A program made the translations under genes and the position numbers. Below are positions 42,001 through 51,840 of a DNA stretch of 64,000 bases, one piece after another. The notes below the pieces were generated by a model, which did not search any database, was not told where the DNA came from, and saw only the letters and a program-made list of their open reading frames with translations. Numbering within the stretch: the first letter of the stretch is position 1; each line of letters starts with the position of its first letter. This DNA is from Cladorrhinum sp. PSN259 (taxonomy: Eukaryota; Ascomycota; Sordariomycetes; Sordariales; Podosporaceae), in NCBI GenBank assembly GCA_033725935.1, contig MU867093.1, forward strand, positions 186,001 to 250,000, in the 5' to 3' direction.

Positions 42001-43325
42001 CTTCTTCTCTCCAGCTGCAGACGAAGCAACAGGCGACCATCTTTGTCTTTACTCCACGACTTTACCCCGCCATCTTCACATTCACACTCTTCTTCTGGTT
42101 GACCTTCTTCTTCTCTCTCGCTATCACGAAGAAACAGGGACACTGCCCAGCTGCGTGTTACTGGCCGACTATACCCCGCGATCTTCTAACTCATCTTCTC
42201 TCTTCAACTACCAAGAAGCCGAACGGCCACAGCCTTCGTGTTTCCTAGACGACTCTTACCCAGATATTTAAACCGGGCCGTGGCTCTGGTCGACCTTCAT
42301 CTTTCCAGCTACGAAGCAATAGGGCACCACCTTGGTGTTTGATACACGACTCTATTCCACGATCTTCACATTCTTGCTCTTCTTCTGGTTGATCTTCCTC
42401 TCTCTAGCTCCCACGTAGAAAAAGGGCCACTGGCTTTTTGTCTACAGGACAACCATACCCCGCGATTTTCTACTCATCTTCTTTTCTTCAGCTACGACGA
42501 CTGAAAGCAAGACAGTCACAGCCTTCGTGCTCGCGGACGACTCTAACCCACGAGATTGAATCGAGTTCTCCTTCTCGTTAGCCTTCTTCTCTCTAGGTAT
42601 AACGAAGAAGGCCAAGTGTTTCGTTTTGAATCCATAACTCTAAGGGTATACCGTCATCTCAGATTACTAGGTCGTCCTTCTAGGTTATACTCTTCTCTCC
42701 AGCTACAACGAAGCAAGGAGACCACAGCCTTGGTGTTTACAGAGAGACTATATCCCGCAGTTTTCCGAGTTGCATTGTCTTCCAAGTCGCCTTCCCTCCA
42801 GCTACAACCAAGTCAGACGACCACAAGGTTCGTGGCCACTGAACGGCTATAACCGATAATCTTCAACGTTGAATCGCTCTCTTCATCTTCTGCATTTCAG
42901 CGGCAGGCTACGACCAGTAAGAGGACACTGCCTTTCTGTTTACTACACGCCTCTACCGCGCGATCTTCAAATCTAGGTCGCTCATCTTCAACTTCTCTCT
43001 AGTTACTACCACGAAGCAAAAGGGGCATTACTTGTCTTTGTGTTTACCACACGACTCTACCCTGCGATCTTCAAGACTAGGTTGGTTGTCTAAATTCTTT
43101 CTTTCTCTCCAGTACCAACAACGAACCAAAAAGAGCACTGCATTCGTACTTGCTGCACCGCAATCATCGAGCTTGGGTTCTTCTCTAGGTAACCTTCAAG
43201 TCATAACGAATCATAGGGGCACATCCTTCATATTCACTGCAGCGACTCTATCTCGCGATTCTCAAGTTTGGGTGTTCTTCCAACTTCCCTTCTCTCAGCT
43301 ACAACAGAGCAAGAGATTCGTGGTT
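42001..43325 (+). repeat. degenerate tandem array, about 14 units of ~100 bp
   Basis: A unit of roughly 100 bp recurs. It contains a pyrimidine tract ending TCTCTCCAG or similar, then CTAC-ACGAAGCAA, then a CCAC-x-GCCTT-GTGTTTAC segment, then ACGACTCTA-CCCGCGATCTTCA. The CTAC-like anchor recurs near 42016, 42121, 42207, 42309, 42408, 42492, 42597, 42703, 42801, 42906, 43011, 43114, 43197 and 43298 (mean spacing about 99 bp). Copies differ at many positions. Spacing is not a fixed multiple of three, so a repetitive protein is unlikely although partial frames stay open. Each unit resembles a 3' splice site. The array points into the leader of the F-box gene. Confidence 0.8.
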
Positions 43326-43503
43326 GCAGCACGACGACCAAGATCATATCATCACCACTTTCCTTCTCGCAATCAATCAGATCCAACAGAGATACAGATC
43401 ATCGGATATATAGGCTAGCAAGGCAGAGGTTATCAGACCTACAGGTTCTCAAGATACTCATCAGAGATACATTCATAATTACAAGCACAGTATAAGCACC
43501 AAG

Positions 43504-43581
43504 GTATGTTCAAGTGGCGCTCAGATGTTATTGAAAGAGATCGCCAGAAGTGTATCTATCTAACCGCTTGAGAATTCACAG
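43504..43581 (+). other. probable 5'-UTR intron of the F-box gene
   Basis: AG|GTATGT donor at 43504, a CTAAC branch sequence in ATCTAACCG about 20 nt before the end, and a TTCACAG acceptor ending at 43581, 15 nt before the F-box ATG. This implies that the transcript starts upstream, toward the tandem array. Confidence 0.55.
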
Positions 43582-43596
43582 TCAGCCGTCTTCACC

Positions 43597-44706
43597 ATGA
43601 GCGCCTCTACCAACAATAGTGCTGGTCATGACGACAGCGTGGATGAGCAAGATCGAGTCCCCCAAGACATCCGTTCCGCTGTTCCGTATGAGTTTGACGG
43701 AACTCAAGATGAGCGACTTGCTATCGTCCAGACCGCCAGCTACCGCGCGTTTAAGCTCTACAGCGACTTCATGTTGATCAACGTGGACTATAGCCAGTTT
43801 GCTTTCATCGCCACTTCCCTCCGTACCCTGACCCAGGTCCCGACCCCGACCACCGGTGCTTCAGCTGCGAATAGTAATAAGCAACCCGGTATTGCTGGCC
43901 TTCCGAACGAGATTTCCATGGCAATCCTCCAACAGCTCGACATCGATTCCATTCTGGCCTTGCGAGCCAGCAGTCGCTACCACAGGATTGCCGTCGAGCG
44001 CATGTGGGACTTCCAGCATGTCACCACTTTCGCCATGGACGCTCTTCAGGGCATCATCAAGACCAGAGCCTCCAGATGGATCACTCTCGGCGACATCGTG
44101 ACGCTGCTTCGGACCAAGGACTGCAGCGTGTGTGGCGACTTTGCAGGCATCGTCTTCCTGCCAACACTTGCCCGCGCCTGCTTCACCTGCCTGACGAAGC
44201 CCCGCGGCCCTCATTTCAACATGGTGAGACTGGGCGAGAAGCAGCACGCCGCCGCGGTGAGAAGGAAGGTCGGTCCCGTCACCAACTTTGTCTACACCCT
44301 CACGACCCCCATCGTGGACAAGCGGCACTGGGTGACCAGTTACCCCCAGGCCGGCCTCAGGCTCCCGGCCCCCAAGAACAGCCACCTCGCGTTCCGCCCG
44401 ATGGCGTGCGTGGCCCTGCCGTACTTTGACCCGACCACGGGCAAGAAGCCGACCGATGGCGTCTGTTGCCACGGTTGTGTGCTTGCGGGCTCCCAGCGCA
44501 AGCCCTGGCCCTACTCTCCGGAGCACCAGCGGATAACTAATAAGATTAGGAAGCTCGCCGACCGGTGGTATACGCCCGATGACTTCCTGGAGCACTTTCG
44601 GTGGTGCAACGAGGCCCAGGGCATCTGGATGAGACAGAAGTGGGGGGAGTCGGAGGGCCAGAGAGTCCTGGATGATGTCTTCCGGCATGCGGCTGGCAGC
44701 CATTAG
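43597..44706 (+). CDS. F-box protein with Cys-rich C-terminal region
   Basis: Single coding exon, 369 aa. The F-box lies at about residues 100-140 (GLPNEISMAILQQLDIDSIL, then SSRYHRIAVERMW), the SKP1-binding module of SCF ubiquitin ligases. C-terminal to it is a cysteine-bearing region: CSVCGDFAG, ACFTCL, then CCHGC and a final WCNEAQGIWMRQKWG block. Paired C-xx-C units suggest a zinc-binding substrate domain, a plan repeated in families of ascomycete F-box proteins. The first ~90 residues are polar and likely disordered. Codon use is strongly GC3-biased, unlike the flanking leader. Substrate unknown. The long, repetitive, spliced leader suggests unusual expression control. Confidence 0.88.
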   Translation: MSASTNNSAGHDDSVDEQDRVPQDIRSAVPYEFDGTQDERLAIVQTASYRAFKLYSDFMLINVDYSQFAFIATSLRTLTQVPTPTTGASAANSNKQPGIAGLPNEISMAILQQLDIDSILALRASSRYHRIAVERMWDFQHVTTFAMDALQGIIKTRASRWITLGDIVTLLRTKDCSVCGDFAGIVFLPTLARACFTCLTKPRGPHFNMVRLGEKQHAAAVRRKVGPVTNFVYTLTTPIVDKRHWVTSYPQAGLRLPAPKNSHLAFRPMACVALPYFDPTTGKKPTDGVCCHGCVLAGSQRKPWPYSPEHQRITNKIRKLADRWYTPDDFLEHFRWCNEAQGIWMRQKWGESEGQRVLDDVFRHAAGSH

Positions 44707-45770
44707 GGCGGTGACGTAAGTTTACTGTTTATTGTTCCGTCTTTGTAAGCGTAGACTCGGACTTTTGCTGATATCATCACTTCTAGGAAATACGGGGCTC
44801 AAAATAGGGATGGAGGTTTGGGAAGAAGATTGTTTGTGGGCGAGGAGGAAGAGGAGGAGGAACAGTGCTTCCGTCTGCGGAAGACAGATAGCCTAGGAGA
44901 TTTCCACTGATGAGTTTTGCTCCCTTTCTCGTCGTGTCTCGTCCACCAAATCGAAATGAGCTCCGTCAAGTGACTTTTTTTTCTTTCTTTCTGCCTATCT
45001 ATTATGTTTGTGTGTATGACTCTGAAACCTTTAATGGTTCTGCTGGAATTATTCTTGTGCCCTTCAAGTTAAGACTTCAAGGTGTCTATGGCAAAGAAAT
45101 GGACGCGATTAGTGTGATTCATGTTTAATTTAGAGCGTTATCGGGCATAACCGGAAGAGAAGAAAAAAATCGAACCTGAACAATTATACATCACGCTAAT
45201 CCACTTTATACAATGCATGTCGCTTGATTACCACATGACATGGCTCGATTGACAAGGCACCTATCTGCCACGACGATGCCCACAACCAAGATCTCGAGAT
45301 GCCTTTAACGGTCGCCAGATGTGGTGATAAGGCCAGCTGCCAGGGCATTTGCCCGGGGTGATTAGGATGGAGTAAATCTTTTTATAAAAAAAAAACGCCT
45401 GGCCCTAACCTGACTCTAGCCCCCCGTTCTCACTGCGTACGCGGATAGACATGCACAGGAGCCCTGGAAGATATTCATTTCGACAATGTAAGTCGCACTA
45501 AGAGGCTACTAAGGAAATGACAAGACAAACGGAGACAGGCAGCATTGAAAGCAGACAATTTGGTTATTTGCGTCTTGACTCAGGCTCGGAAGGTGGGACT
45601 CAGGCCGACTATTGGGCTATCAGAAATGATGTTCTCTTTTATCTGTTTCCCCATGTTCAGCCTGGAAACTAAATACCAAACCTGATTACTCGGTACTTCT
45701 TCACGTGCAAGATAGTAAGTTTCTGTTTTTTGTTTCCGGTTTGGGAAGAGATGTCCTTCGCCATTTTGTC
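44707..45770. other. intergenic region
   Basis: 3' flank of the F-box gene. No supported gene; several T/A-rich tracts. Confidence 0.4.
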
Positions 45771-46112
45771 CTACAGTCCTTCCCATTCCTTTTGTTTTTT
45801 TTGGTTTTTTTTTGTTTTTCCTTCATCCACAACCACTAACAACCTAAACTCAGCAACGCGCGGGATATCTCCTATACTTTCTATCCACCCCAGTGGGTAG
45901 GAATCCTCAGACTTTTTGGCGTACTGAGGGTTGCCGATTCGTCTCGCTTCGGCTAGGACGGTCGCCCGTGTGATATCGAGATGACGCTGGTTGTTTTGCA
46001 CAAACACAGTAACTGTCGCGCCTCTCGTTCGCTGTACGGATTCTCCGGTGGGAGCGTATTTATTTGAGGTCCTGGGCTCAATCGGGGGCGAGGTTGTTGC
46101 CCGGGGTAGCAT
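45771..46112 (-). CDS. possible small gene (113 aa), unknown
   Basis: A 113-codon ORF with protein-like composition for its first ~95 residues (YAPTGESVQRTRGATVTVFV, DITRATVLAEARRIGNPQYA, SYPLGWIESIGDIPRVAEF) and then a low-complexity KTKKNQKKQKEWEGL tail encoded by T-rich sequence. A possible acceptor (CTCAG) just before the ATG means that it could be an internal or last exon of a larger gene, or a relic. No family recognised. Confidence 0.33.
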   Translation of the reverse strand: MLPRATTSPPIEPRTSNKYAPTGESVQRTRGATVTVFVQNNQRHLDITRATVLAEARRIGNPQYAKKSEDSYPLGWIESIGDIPRVAEFRLLVVVDEGKTKKNQKKQKEWEGL

Positions 46113-46153
46113 TCTGAGGTATGTAGATCACCGTCGGATTGACGGGTTGTTTT

Positions 46154-46204
46154 TAAAATTAAAAATTAAAAATTAAAAATTAAAAATTAAAAAATTAAAA
46201 AATT
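46154..46204. repeat. A/T heptanucleotide microsatellite
   Basis: About seven imperfect copies of TTAAAAA in tandem. Confidence 0.85.
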
Positions 46205-46636
46205 CCCACTCGCAGCTACCAGTATTGTGTACTGGCAGCCTGAGTCGCTGAATGGCCGAAGTCTTGGTGGCTTCGAAGAAGTCACTAAAGTGGTCAAAAC
46301 AGTGATGATTAGTTGAGGTTCTACACTATTGCTTGGTTAATATCGTGTGTTTTGAGCTTGCTTGAGAGATTTAGGGAACTCTCGACTCTAAATATATCTG
46401 TATCAAACACGCAAGGAAACCTTTATCACAAACCTCTTTATTACCAACGTTCCGTGCATCGCTTTAGAGCCAACAAATGCGGACATAACTCGGGAATTGG
46501 TAATCACGAATGACTCATAGAAGCTGCATCAAAATATCAAAAAGGGCTACGAATTCCATTTAACAATATTTGAGTTGAAGAACAGTAAATAGTCTCAATT
46601 CGACTCCAAACAGCAACACTGCTGACTGATTTCAAG
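46205..46636. other. promoter region of the M20 peptidase gene
   Basis: No gene seen. Presumed promoter; no strong motif identified. Confidence 0.35.
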
Positions 46637-47704
46637 ATGGACCACCCAGCCGTCAAACTCCTCCTCCGGCTCATGTCAATTGTGAGCACGAGCGAGCTAG
46701 AGCATGACATTGGCATCTCTCTCCAAAACCATCTCCAAGAACTAGGGTACACGGTCGAGCGCATCCCCATCTCCCCTGGCTCATCCCGTCACAATATCTA
46801 CGCTTACCTCGGTTCAACCCGCAAGACCCGCATCCTCGTTACAGCTCACATGGACACGGTGCCTCCTCACATACCCCCTACCATCGATAACGAAAACCAA
46901 ATCATCCGTGGCCGAGGATCCTCAGATGACCTGGGCCCCCTTGTAGCGCAGATCCATGCTCTTCAAGAACTGAGGGCTTCCTCACAAATCAAGGAAGGCG
47001 ACGTAGGTCTCCTCTTGGTCGTGGGCGAAGAAAACGGCGGACACGGTATGATAGCCGTCAATGATTGGTATGCCGAGGGACTCAGCTGGGAGGCGGGAAT
47101 CTTTGCGGAGCCAACCCAGAATAAAATAACAAAGGGACATAAAGGCCAACTGGCATTTGAGATTGTCGCCACGGGACTGGCTTGTCATTCTGGATATCCT
47201 CACCTGGGCAAGAGTGCCATCACTGCCTTGCTGGCTGTGTTGAATGAGCTGTCAGCGACGAACTGGGGAGAGTCCGACCTGCTGGGGAAGTCAACGTTCA
47301 ATATTGGAAGGGTTGAAGGGGGGGAGAAGCACAATATCGTTGCTCCGGCTGCCAAGGCATTGTGTGAGGTGAGGATGGTTGATGATTTGGAAGGGATCAA
47401 AGCCAAGGTGGCGGAGATTGTGGGAAGATACAAGGATCAAGGGGTGGAACTGAAGTGGGTGTTTGAGTATCCTGAAGCATTGTTGGAGTGGGAAGGTATC
47501 GGTGGATTCGATGCTAGCGAGGCGGCGCCCGTGGCGTTTGGAACTGATATTCCGAGGTTGAGGGCTGAGATGTGCGGAAGAAGGGTGCTGTACGGGCCTG
47601 GTTCCATCTTGGTGGCTCATGGGCCTGATGAGTTTATTGAGGTGAAAGAGCTGATTGAGAGTATTGAGGGATACAAGAGGCTGGTTGTACATTTTTTGAA
47701 CTGA
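46637..47704 (+). CDS. M20-family metallopeptidase (ArgE/DapE/carboxypeptidase-like)
   Basis: Intronless, 355 aa. Metal-site residues of the M20 family are in place: His71 and catalytic Asp73 in TAHMDTVP, bridging Asp97 in GRGSSDDLG, catalytic Glu131 and metal Glu132 in GEENGG, an acid in FAEPT, and the final His in VAHGPDEFI. The lid domain is present between them (GHKGQLAFEIVATGLACHSG). These di-zinc enzymes hydrolyse amide bonds of N-acylated amino acids or dipeptides; this branch is annotated as acetylornithine deacetylase- or succinyl-diaminopimelate-desuccinylase-like, but the true substrate is often a peptide or acyl-amino acid. No signal peptide, so cytosolic. It converges on the DHA2 transporter gene 415 bp away. 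Catalytic machinery complete. Confidence 0.93.
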   Translation: MDHPAVKLLLRLMSIVSTSELEHDIGISLQNHLQELGYTVERIPISPGSSRHNIYAYLGSTRKTRILVTAHMDTVPPHIPPTIDNENQIIRGRGSSDDLGPLVAQIHALQELRASSQIKEGDVGLLLVVGEENGGHGMIAVNDWYAEGLSWEAGIFAEPTQNKITKGHKGQLAFEIVATGLACHSGYPHLGKSAITALLAVLNELSATNWGESDLLGKSTFNIGRVEGGEKHNIVAPAAKALCEVRMVDDLEGIKAKVAEIVGRYKDQGVELKWVFEYPEALLEWEGIGGFDASEAAPVAFGTDIPRLRAEMCGRRVLYGPGSILVAHGPDEFIEVKELIESIEGYKRLVVHFLN

Positions 47705-48118
47705 AAAGGGAAAACAAAAGATATCCGAGGGGGAGTGCTGCTTTGTTTACATGCAATTACCGTTGCATGTAATTTAGTGTTCAAGGTAAGAAATTTACCA
47801 GAATTCACGGGTAACAAACGACTCAGAACAGGGAAAATAACAACTTGTGTGGGGTTTTCGTCAAAACGAGAACGAAATTGACTTTGTTTTTTATACAACA
47901 ATTTCATTGCTCATTGGAATTAAATCTGAAGCTTATCTTTGATGGTACTGGATTGGGGGGGTTTCGTGGGGTTGGCAGCAACAAGCGCGCACGCCATTTC
48001 GCATCTCGCTGACGAGAGACCACAAACGGAAGGAGGGACCACACCATCTCCTCCCTTCAGATACTCGACGCCCAGTCCCCTCGCAACCTTCTCATCGAAA
48101 ACCCTCGGCAATGAACAC
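47705..48118. other. convergent intergenic region
   Basis: 3' flanks of the M20 and MFS genes. Contains a short imperfect palindrome around 47751-47772 (GCAATTACCGTTGCATGTAATT region). No gene. Confidence 0.4.
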
Positions 48119-50056
48119 TCAAGCCTTTCGCTGTAGCGATCCCGTTCTATGTGCCCACGAAAACAAAAACGACAACAGTGCACACGCGCTCGATGCCGCA
48201 AACGCTATCCTGAGCGCATCACAGTACAGCGCTCTCACGGCAAGCTGCGTTGCTGGTGGTAGATCGTTGATGGCAAACAGCGACTTGCGAAGTTTCTCGA
48301 TCAGCTCTTCCGTCGCCTCACTCCCGAGGGCCCCAGGCAATCCGGCCGACAAAACATTTTGCACGATGGTGGCAGTCACGGTGACCCCGTAGATGGTGCC
48401 CATCGATCTGATCAAGTAGACGGTCGATGTTGCTACAGCTTGTTCTGTCAAACGGGTCAGTTTCCTCTTCCAATGCGCGCATCTCTTTGCTTGGCCCTTA
48501 CCTCTGTGCTCCCATAACGACACAAAGCTGAAAAGAACGCTGGGATTGGTCAAGCCAAGGCCCAAATTTGCGGGTAGCAGATACAGATACTCCTTCCATC
48601 GAGCGCCCGTCATCCCCATCGACATTGCGAACATGTTCCCGATCAGCATCATTGCGGTGCCCATGCGAACGTTGTACGAAAGACGGTACCCACGATGCAT
48701 CATAGCGCCCGCAATAACACCACCTACTGGGGTTGCAAGCGCAGGGATCATGAGTCGGAGGCCAGCTTGTGAAGGGGAATCTCCACGCACAGCCTGGAAG
48801 TACAATGGAATCATGAACATATACTTTTTGTTGGTGTCAGAATGGGCGTCGCAGCAAGGGGGGCAGGGAGCGTCGACTTACAGCATATGCCGACATGCCC
48901 GAGAAGACGTTTGTCAGCTGGACGGCGGTGGGTTGCCATCCTTTGAGCATGCGAAGTGGAATCATTGGGATCGCCTTCGTCTTTGCCTCGATCTCGAAAA
49001 ACACTGCCAATAAAACACCACTTCCGACTAGCGAGAGAATCACGGCGGGGCTTCCCCATGAATACTCATTACCACCCAAACTCAAGCCCAGCAACTGCAC
49101 AAGCAATCCAAGGACAAGGAAAAATGCTCCTGACAGATCCAGGCGCTGGATAGCCGAGCGAATACGGCGCATGTGGGTGGACTGACTCAACTCCGACACC
49201 AAACACGCAGGGTTCTCCAAGACAAAATATCCCACAACAAGAGCCACCACAGACACAGGGACCTGCAGTAGGAAGCACCAACGCCAACCAATGCTCTCAG
49301 CAATCACACCACCCAGAGACGCACCGAGAACCGCACCAAGACCGACAAGTATGTTTTGCATTGCCTGATACATGCCGCGCTGCCTGAACGGTATCATATC
49401 CGAGTTTATAACGGTCGCTTTGGGGAGTATTAGCAAGTGCTAGCACGATCAGCCTCGTCTCGCTCAACTCACCCATGGTTATCAGGCCTCCTCCACCGAA
49501 CCCCGTTACAGCACGCATGATGTCTAGTGTCAACATGCTCCGAGCAACGGAACAGCCAAAACATCCAATCATAAAGGTAAACGTCGAGATGAAGAAGCAG
49601 ATTCGTCGGCCAAACATGTCGGAGAATCTCCCGTAAAGAGGTTGGAAGGCGGTACTCGTGATCAAATATGATGTTGTCAGCCATGCTGCATTGTTCGCCG
49701 CGCCAAAGTCTGAGCTGATGGCAGCATATGTTGATGCCGTTATGGTGCCATCGAATCCTGAGAGAAATACGTTGGCCCAGAGAGCTGGTTCAAAGTGTCA
49801 GCGGTTATTACTCCCCTTTCCCCATTGTTTTGTTCCCAATGCCCCCGTCTGGACTCTGGTACACGAGATACATACCTGTTTCAATCCACCAAAACCCGGG
49901 CGAGGGCTTCCATACCTCCTTATCAGACTCTGGGAAAGTCACATATGCTGGTTTTGGTATTTGTGATTCCAAAAGAGGCGTCGTTTCGCTCATCTCTGGC
50001 GTGGAGATAGCTTCATCTTCATAATGTCTTGTTTCGTTGATCATTTCACACGGCAT
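48119..50056 (-). CDS. DHA2-type MFS transporter (vacuolar basic amino acid/drug type)
   Basis: Five exons: 50056-49876, 49784-49473, 49417-48882, 48823-48502, 48444-48119, giving 558 aa from the first ATG (a second Met four codons in is also possible). The fold is the 14-TM DHA2 drug:H+ antiporter type: YGRFSDMFGRR (motif A), RAVTGFGGGGLITM, ESIGWRWCFLLQVPVSV (motif C-like region), and further helices to LSFLFSWAHR. The cytosolic N-terminus carries ETTPLL, an exact [DE]xxxL[LI] acidic dileucine sorting signal that routes fungal proteins to the vacuole. With the ALWANVF-SGFDGTI first helix this points to the VBA-like vacuolar amino acid exporters, though plasma-membrane drug exporters share the fold. 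Splice junctions all agree in phase. Confidence 0.9.
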
Positions 50057-51840
50057 AGAGTTGTCAATGGTCCAACTAGTCCAATGCACACCAACGGTAA
50101 AGATTTTGAGTCTCTCGTGTTGATTTGGATAAAAGTCCTCCCACTCTTATTTTCCCTATTCTTTTACACGGGTGCGGCAAACCCTGTGAGGAAGAGGGGC
50201 AAGAATTTGTGGTCAGGCCAGCCATCACGCTTTTCCTAGCCAGGAAGCGAGACAATGTGCCCCCCAAATTGGCATGCCGCTGCAACCCCCCTCAAGAACT
50301 GCACTGCACTGCTGCAGGCTGGGCGCCTATCCGCTCCGGGGGATTACCTCTCTGTTTAAAAGCCGTTCTGAGCCGATACCGGTCGTGAGACAAGTGACGA
50401 CGCTCGACTTTTTCCCATCACCTCTTCTCTTGACAAATGTCGCAATAGCTTCACATTTGACATTGATTTGCAGTCGTCATTAAGCCACACGAAGGCGAGT
50501 CCACATTTTCCAATCATCCATTTTTATTCTACAGGGCCAAGACCAACGTCAACCAAAGTCGGATATTGTACTTGGCGTCGGAGAATCTCTTCGAAACACT
50601 CGATGCAAGCCTCCCCGCTCGGTCGTCTTATCGTCGTCAACACTGCAGCAAACATGCAGCATAACACTGCCGGGGGATGATTCGACCAGGGTGCTTCATC
50701 GTTCGGCGCTATTCTCCATTCGTCCGATCTGGCAATGATTCAAGAGATCACTATCATTATCATGCTGATTTCAAATCCCGACGCCGATCTTGTGTCTCTT
50801 GACTGTCTGTATTTGATATCATCCCCGTCTGAGCATGCAATCCAACAACACAGAAAAGAGGAATTGGCCAGATGATTCGTCTACTCTCGTTATCTCGTTG
50901 ATCTGCATCAGCATTCCCTTGGCCGACGTTACACAGCACTGCAGTAGTCCCCTCGTTGGCAGATGTCTGATCGCTGCCGCCAGAACCCCCGCTTCATACT
51001 GGGGTGTTGTTTTGGTTACGCAACAACGTCTTCATCCAAGCAATGATCTTGTGCTCGACTGGTCTAGATCCCCAGGGTTTTGTTATTCAGGTTGCTTCAA
51101 TCTGGTGTACAGCTTATTGAAAAAGGTACCAATAACCATTCGTCGGGCCAGACCTCGTTGGATGAGACCTCATCCGATGGAGACGTGGGTTGCGTATCGT
51201 GGATGAAGATGACGGGGTCTTGCCTTTGACCGGCGTTAGCTCTGCAGGTAAGATGCACCGGGGCGCTCCACCTGCCTAGCCGTAACGCTGGGGGACTGTG
51301 TGTCCAATCGCAGCAAAAATCATTACCTAAACACGAGCTGGAGAAATGGTTATGGTGGAGTTCACGTGCACCCCTGATTGCCCTCTTTGCGGGGCAGCAC
51401 GGGAGGGATTGTCAAGGTTGTCAACGGGGTGCAGTCTAGGCCTTGGAAGTGGAGAGAAATCTGTGATTGCAGAGTTGCACTAAACTGGGGGTAATAAGTG
51501 AAGGGCAAAAAGAAACCCATGAGGCTGATAGTTTCCGGAAGAGGGAAGCCGAACGTTGAAGGGTGACTGATGATGGATATCACTTCAAAATAAGAACTCG
51601 GTGCCGATTCGGCTGAGGAAGGGCTTGAGTGGCAAAATTTATACACAACAATTTCTTTTAATCTTTTTTTTTTTTCGTTTTAGCCACGTATTGTTTCTGG
51701 CAACTTGAACAAATGTTTTGGATTGGGTATTTGTGGATTCCAGTATAACTGAACGAATTCGACTTGACAAACCAGAAAGCACCCTCATCAAGCTCACGTG
51801 CTCTCCGTCCTGCTCATTGTCATGTTTTTGACTACCAACT
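50057..51840. other. 1.8-kb intergenic region
   Basis: Promoter of the DHA2 gene on the left and 3' flank of the permease on the right. A 123-codon plus-strand ORF (50835-51206) lacks a domain and is not called. A poly-T tract lies at about 51667-51680. Confidence 0.4.

Noticed and set aside
42556..43418. ORFs of 98 and 128 codons within the tandem array, with recurring SLQLQ-like words
   Set aside because: Unit spacing is not kept in one frame and stops interrupt; better read as a non-coding repeat.
43861..44703. 280-codon minus-strand ORF opposite the F-box gene
   Set aside because: Shadow frame caused by the strong GC3 bias of the F-box coding sequence.
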